Positions 31,200-33,226 of a stretch of 33,226 nucleotides of DNA are shown here, in pieces. Source of the stretch: Glycomyces buryatensis (GTDB lineage Bacteria; Actinomycetota; Actinomycetes; Mycobacteriales; Micromonosporaceae); assembly GCF_004912275.1 (NCBI RefSeq), contig NZ_STGY01000031.1, positions 1 through 33,226 of the forward strand. The letters run 5' to 3'. Position 1 is the first letter of the stretch. Every line of letters begins with the position of its first letter. Made by a program: the position numbers and the translations under genes. The notes beneath the pieces were generated by a model. It worked only from the letters and a program-made list of their open reading frames with translations. It made no database searches and was not told the origin of the DNA.

Positions 31200-32345
31200 T
31201 CAGGCGTGTACGTGGGCGGTGTGGTCTGGGAACAGGGCCAGGTCCCATTCCGGGAACGGGTCGGAGGCGAGCGGTTCGGCCGCGGCGTCCTGGAGCACGG
31301 TCAGGCAGGCGGTGAGGCGCTTGTGCAGGGCGTCGTGGTCGAGGTCGACGCCGATGAAGACCAGCTCCTGGCCCTGGCCGGCGTTGCGTGACGCGTAGGG
31401 CTCGAAGCGGGCCACCGAACCGGCCTGCGACCACAGCCCGAGCGCGCCGGGACGGGACGCGAGCCAGAAGAACCCCTTGGATCGCAGGATCTGCCCGAAG
31501 CCGCCGCCGTCCATCTGGGACACGAACTCCCAGAGCCGCTCGGCGTGGAAGGGCCGTTCGGAGCGGAACAGCAGGCTGGAGATCCCGTACTCCTCGGTCT
31601 CGGGGACGTGGTCGCCGTTGATCTCCTTGACCCAGCCCGGCGCGCCCTCGGCGCGGGCCAGGTCGAAGCGGCTGGTGCCGACGATCGCGGCGGAGTCGAT
31701 GCGCCCGAACGTGGTCCGGTGCACCGCCGCTTCGGGGTTCATTCTCCGCAGCGCCGCCTCGATGCGGTCGGCCTCGGCCCCGGTCACCAGGTCGGTCTTG
31801 TTGAGCAGGAACACGTCCGCGAACTCGACCTGGTCCACCAAGAGGTCGGTGACGGTCCGGTCGTCGTCCTCATAGGCCGCCAGGCCGCGGGACTCCAGGT
31901 CGTCCCCCTGCGCCAGTTCGGCGAGGAAGTTCGGGGCGTCGACCACGGTGACCATGGTGTCGAGCTCGGTCAGGTCCGACAGTGGCCCGGTCTCGGTCTC
32001 CCCGAAGGCGAACGTGGCGGCCACCGGCATCGGCTCGGAGATCCCGGTCGACTCGACCAGCAGGTAGTCGAAGGCGCCCTCCCGCGCCAGCCGGGCCACC
32101 TCGACCAGCAGGTCCTCGCGCAGCGTGCAGCAGATGCAGCCATTGCTCAGCTCGACAAGGCGCTCCTCGGTGCGCGAGAGCGCGGCGCCGTCGCGCACGA
32201 GTTCGGCGTCGATATTGATCTCGCTCATGTCATTGACGATCACCGCGACCCGCATGCCGTCCCGGCGCGCGAGCACGTGGTTGAGCACGGTGGTCTTCCC
32301 GGCCCCGAGAAAGCCGGACAGCACGGTGACGGGCAGCTTGCGCAA
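31200..32345 (-). CDS. CobW/COG0523 GTP-dependent metallochaperone (zinc type)
   Basis: This 381-residue cytoplasmic G3E GTPase has the P-loop GFLGAGKTT at 11-19, the metal-binding CxCC motif GCICC with C70, C72 and C73, the switch-like [13 protein letters not shown], and NKTD for guanine recognition. The C-terminal CobW_C domain ([20 protein letters not shown], then WEFVSQMDG) follows, and the end is histidine-rich (PDHTAHVHA). COG0523 members under Zur control deliver zinc to essential enzymes during zinc shortage. The start is a TTG at 32345 with GGAGG 4 nt upstream. A Zur-like box lies 50 bp upstream. It leads an operon with the methyltransferase. Confidence 0.93.
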   Translation of the reverse strand: MRKLPVTVLSGFLGAGKTTVLNHVLARRDGMRVAVIVNDMSEINIDAELVRDGAALSRTEERLVELSNGCICCTLREDLLVEVARLAREGAFDYLLVESTGISEPMPVAATFAFGETETGPLSDLTELDTMVTVVDAPNFLAELAQGDDLESRGLAAYEDDDRTVTDLLVDQVEFADVFLLNKTDLVTGAEADRIEAALRRMNPEAAVHRTTFGRIDSAAIVGTSRFDLARAEGAPGWVKEINGDHVPETEEYGISSLLFRSERPFHAERLWEFVSQMDGGGFGQILRSKGFFWLASRPGALGLWSQAGSVARFEPYASRNAGQGQELVFIGVDLDHDALHKRLTACLTVLQDAAAEPLASDPFPEWDLALFPDHTAHVHA

Positions 32346-32394
32346 GGTTCCTCCGCGGAGTGGATACCGATCGATCCACCGACCCTACCATTAA

Positions 32395-32410
32395 TGAAAA
32401 TGATTGCCGA
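32395..32410 (-). promoter_or_regulatory. Zur-like box in front of the metallochaperone gene
   Basis: On the minus strand CGGCAATCATTTTCA (32409-32395) matches 12 of 15 positions of the actinobacterial Zur palindrome TGAAAATCATTTTCA as I recall it; the downstream half is perfect. A possible -10 TAGGGT is at 32386-32381. The site sits where a repressor would block transcription. Confidence 0.65.
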
Positions 32411-32492
32411 TAAGGCAGAGATGTGATCAGAGCGCCGTCGGGACCCTCGTCGTCAGGAGACCCACGTGGCCGGCTCCCGGGGCACCGACGCC

Positions 32493-32521
32493 GAACGCCC
32501 CGCTTCGCAAGCGGGGCGTTC
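32493..32521. terminator. Strong hairpin terminator after the SnoaL-like gene
   Basis: A perfect 13-bp stem with a CGC loop (GAACGCCCCGCTT and its complement) lies 20 nt past the stop of the minus-strand SnoaL-like gene. It has no T-run, as is common in actinobacteria. It also insulates the metallochaperone promoter. Confidence 0.8.
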
Positions 32522-32541
32522 GTCACGCGATTGCGTCGTCG

Positions 32542-32964
32542 TCAGCTGGTCAGTCCCAGTTGGCGCATGAAGTCCGCTTCGTCGAAGTAGAGATGATGTT
32601 CGGTGATCATGCCGTCTTCGACGGTCGCCACGTCACAGCTGCGGAGCTTGACCTGCTTGCCGGTCGCCTCGATCGTCGCACCGTCAGGCCCTTTCATCGC
32701 CCCGGTGTTGGTGCCGATGAAGAATCCCTCGTCGACGGCCTTGCCGTCGCTTTCGAGCTTGCTGATCGCCTCGTAGTGGCCGTCCGGGAAGCCGTCCATC
32801 ATTCCGTGCCAGTACTCGGATATCTGATCGCGGCCCCGGATCTCCCCCATGTCAGGCGTCGCCAGCACGGCATTCTCAGCGTAGAACTGTGCCGCCGAGT
32901 CGACGTCGTGCCTCTCGATCGCGGTCTCGGTCAGCCGGTCCATCATTTCTCTTGCTTGGCCCAT
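32542..32964 (-). CDS. SnoaL-like (NTF2-fold) protein
   Basis: This 140-residue protein belongs to the SnoaL-like/ester cyclase group of the NTF2 fold: a helical start (REMMDRLTETAIERHDVDSA), AQFYAENAVLATPDMGEIRG, RDQISEYWHGMMDGFPDGHY, then the curved sheet (GFFIGTNTGAMKGPDGATIE, SCDVATVEDGMITEHHLYFD). Members act as cyclases, hydrolases or ligand-binding proteins; the activity is not evident. The ATG at 32964 is chosen because GGAGG lies 9 nt upstream; a GTG at 32973 is in frame but would lie against that site. It is alone, with a strong terminator after it. Confidence 0.85.
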   Translation of the reverse strand: MGQAREMMDRLTETAIERHDVDSAAQFYAENAVLATPDMGEIRGRDQISEYWHGMMDGFPDGHYEAISKLESDGKAVDEGFFIGTNTGAMKGPDGATIEATGKQVKLRSCDVATVEDGMITEHHLYFDEADFMRQLGLTS

Positions 32965-32973
32965 GGCCTCCAC

Positions 32974-33226
32974 CTCCTCGACCCGATTATCTAGGCTTCA
33001 TCGAACTCGTTGGTGCCCTTGGGAGAATCGACGGGTTCACGCTCGCCTCCACGATATTCATGTGCCGAATTGCCCCTGTCGGCCGCGAAGTCCGCTTCCG
33101 AGCGAAATGCTCGTCCAGGAAGGAACAGCGCGAACAATGCGCGCAGTGCTTTCAGTTGCTGAACAGACCGAAGGCGCGTCCCTACGGGACTATTCCGATA
33201 ACGGTGTAACTGGTCGGGAGGGGACC
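32974..33226. other. Right-edge sequence without a recognised gene
   Basis: After the start of the SnoaL-like gene about 250 bp remain. They must hold that gene's promoter. A short GTCCC-TAC-GGGAC stem lies near the right end. The frames here are short or poor in codon use, and I see no partial gene with family support. Confidence 0.4.

Noticed and set aside
32889..33209. Plus-strand frame of 106 codons at the right end
   Set aside because: It is opposite the SnoaL-like start and its promoter region, with random composition and no domain.
1..33226. CRISPR array, tRNA, rRNA, insertion sequence or prophage
   Set aside because: No regular direct repeats, no tRNA-like cloverleaf that I could recognise, and no transposase or integrase motif were found by reading. 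A tRNA search program would be the decisive test.

Overview
The window is about 33 kb of very GC-rich DNA with short intergenic gaps, strong codon bias to G/C at third positions, frequent GTG and TTG starts, several apparently leaderless genes, and families typical of filamentous actinobacteria: ImuA'/ImuB/DnaE2, an ECF42-type sigma factor with a DGPF protein, WS/DGAT, LacI-controlled secreted glycosidases with ricin-type domains, and an XRE/NB-ARC/TPR regulator. It looks like the chromosome of a saprophytic actinomycete. A relative of Glycomyces is my guess; no rRNA or other marker proves it. I see no insertion sequence, integrase, phage gene, CRISPR array or tRNA.

Layout. 1-6.1 kb (minus): a VOC-fold protein, then the SOS mutasome cassette imuA'-imuB-dnaE2, with LexA-like half-sites at its promoter and an ImuB that lacks the usual N-terminus. 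6.3-9.2 kb (plus): an MFS exporter, a 54-residue membrane protein behind a SigB/SigF-type promoter, a SigB/F-family sigma factor, and a second 54-residue membrane protein. 9.2-10.8 kb: a formate/nitrite-type channel divergent from cyanase (cynS). 10.9-12.4 kb: a TetR regulator and a methyltransferase in one apparently leaderless operon with an 18-bp palindromic operator over the promoter. 12.5-14.1 kb (minus): three proteins of unknown function, one of them DUF2277. 14.2-18.2 kb: a WS/DGAT acyltransferase and a LacI regulator (minus), divergent from a secreted GH5 glycosidase with a ricin-type domain; a perfect 18-bp palindrome between them supplies a TTGACG -35 on each strand. 18.4-19.5 kb (minus): a secreted repeat protein.

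19.8-25.7 kb (plus): a membrane M48 metallopeptidase, a helical-repeat protein and a membrane protein in a tight operon, followed by a large XRE-NB-ARC-TPR regulator. 25.9 kb: a 41-residue stub that matches the first helix of an aquaporin. 26.0-27.7 kb (minus): a DGPF/YCII protein and an ECF42-type sigma factor, with a good match to the ECF42 promoter upstream. 27.8-29.4 kb (minus): a secreted PL1 pectate lyase with a C-terminal carbohydrate-binding-like domain. 29.7-31.2 kb: a GNAT acetyltransferase convergent with a methyltransferase whose open frame runs antisense into it. 31.2-32.4 kb (minus): a CobW/COG0523 metallochaperone behind a Zur-like box. 32.5-33.0 kb (minus): a SnoaL-like protein.

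Themes. The region is a patchwork of small self-contained regulons, each with its control site beside it: SOS mutagenesis, general stress, cyanate detoxification, plant polysaccharide degradation (GH5 and PL1) and zinc homeostasis. The least explained module is the M48/helical-repeat/membrane-protein operon with the STAND regulator beside it.
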